Positions 43,128-43,423 of a stretch of 43,423 bases of DNA are shown piece after piece. A program made the translations under genes and the position numbers. Every line of letters begins with the position of its first letter. Within the stretch, counting starts at the first letter, position 1. The notes under the pieces are model-generated. The model saw only the letters and a list, made by a program, of their open reading frames with translations, was not told the DNA's origin and ran no database searches. Source of the stretch: Maribacter sp. (GTDB lineage Bacteria; Bacteroidota; Bacteroidia; Flavobacteriales; Flavobacteriaceae); the NCBI GenBank assembly GCA_029287355.1, contig JARFRH010000026.1:1-43423 (forward strand), read 5' to 3'.

Positions 43128-43185
43128 GAATTTACACTCGTTCTGAGTACGAGGGTAAATATACGTAAAAATTACCCTTGTTTAG
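43128..43185 (-). promoter_or_regulatory. Palindromic operator region of the Fic gene
   Basis: ATTTACACTCGT (43130-43141) and ACGAGGGTAAAT (43149-43160) form an inverted repeat with 11 of 12 matches around 7 bases. Further copies of the half site GGGTAA or TTACCC follow (ATTACCC at 43171). The dyad lies 14 bases before the ATG, so the binding protein could act as a repressor. The C-terminal winged-helix region of Fic may bind here (autoregulation, inference). Confidence 0.5.
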
Positions 43186-43250
43186 CTGTCAAATGTAAAT
43201 TTTACTCCCATTAGATTTCTACCACAGTAGTTTGGGGGAAGAGCAAGATG

Positions 43251-43389
43251 GTAACGCGCTCAAGCGGCGTTACGTTCTAGCGGTTTCTTATTTCCAGCAC
43301 CTTACTTAAAATACAAACCCTTGGGAAAGCCCATATTTGCGGCAAATGAAGCGGGAACCCCAATAAAATCGTAGAAATTTGCGGCAAAT
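43251..43389. repeat. Inverted repeats upstream of Fic, including two ATTTGCGGCAAAT palindromes
   Basis: A 13-base palindrome ATTTGCGGCAAAT occurs twice (43335-43347 and 43377-43389). A separate inverted repeat GTAACGC/GCGTTAC lies at 43251-43273. No gene is visible between 43116 and the end of the window. The function is unknown; they may belong to a neighbouring element beyond the window. Confidence 0.45.
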
Positions 43390-43423
43390 CGTCTTCTTGA
43401 ATAAATGTATAGATTTTATGAAA

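Overview
The window looks like a chromosomal segment of a marine-type Flavobacteriaceae (Bacteroidota). The evidence is its AT-rich composition, leaders with few Shine-Dalgarno sequences, promoters with the Bacteroidota -7 box TAnnTTTG, and typical gene families: fused alpha-glucan phosphorylase, DUF6799 repeats, baeRF family 3. Identifications come from reading motifs by eye; no database search was possible.

Layout. (1) 1-1945: 5' two thirds of ppdK, minus strand, cut by the window edge. (2) 2.2-3.9 kb: two secreted proteins. (3) 3.9-10.3 kb: an RND efflux operon (TolC, lipoprotein adaptor, AcrB-like pump, a small PII-like protein, a DUF2892 membrane protein). (4) 10.5-42 kb: a stress or low-energy gene block lying between two diverged, same-orientation copies of a ~200-bp element (10489-10718 and 41811-41985). 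It holds TerB-like, alcohol dehydrogenase, hydrolase, phosphoribosyltransferase, methyltransferase, baeRF, receiver, alpha-glucan phosphorylase, FMN-binding, PfkB, AI-2E-type permease, sigma-like, OmpA-like, SYLF, glyoxalase-fold, HMA-like, Usp, BON and cation P-type ATPase genes. It ends with an operon acsA-pdhA-pdhB-pdhC-acp. (5) 42-43.4 kb: a Fic protein with its own palindromic promoter region.

The main discovery is a shared promoter architecture. Twelve promoters on both strands carry a 12-bp dyad TGA-N6-TCA (best copy TGACCTAGGTCA). In every one, exactly 23 bases separate the dyad from the TA of the -7 box, which puts the dyad centre near -41.5, the class II position of Crp/Fnr-family activators. 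These promoters precede the glycogen phosphorylase operon, Usp, BON, HMA-like, baeRF, sigma-like, acs-pdh-acp, hydrolase-PRTase, TerB and lipoprotein-glyoxalase-SYLF units, and a non-coding locus. The window therefore displays most of one regulon, whose regulator is not in the window. The content (glycogen to fructose-1,6-bisphosphate, acetyl-CoA formation, alcohol dehydrogenase, universal stress protein, ion pump) resembles hypoxia or dormancy survival programmes; that functional reading is inference.

A second feature is a non-coding stretch at 23.15-23.86 kb: a perfect operator and promoter followed by four strong terminator hairpins, suggesting one or more regulated small RNAs. A third is gene decay: remnants of ftsH, a LigD-polymerase-like gene and a short conserved flavobacterial protein, plus frame-disrupted OmpA-like and AI-2E-type genes, lie among the intact regulon members.
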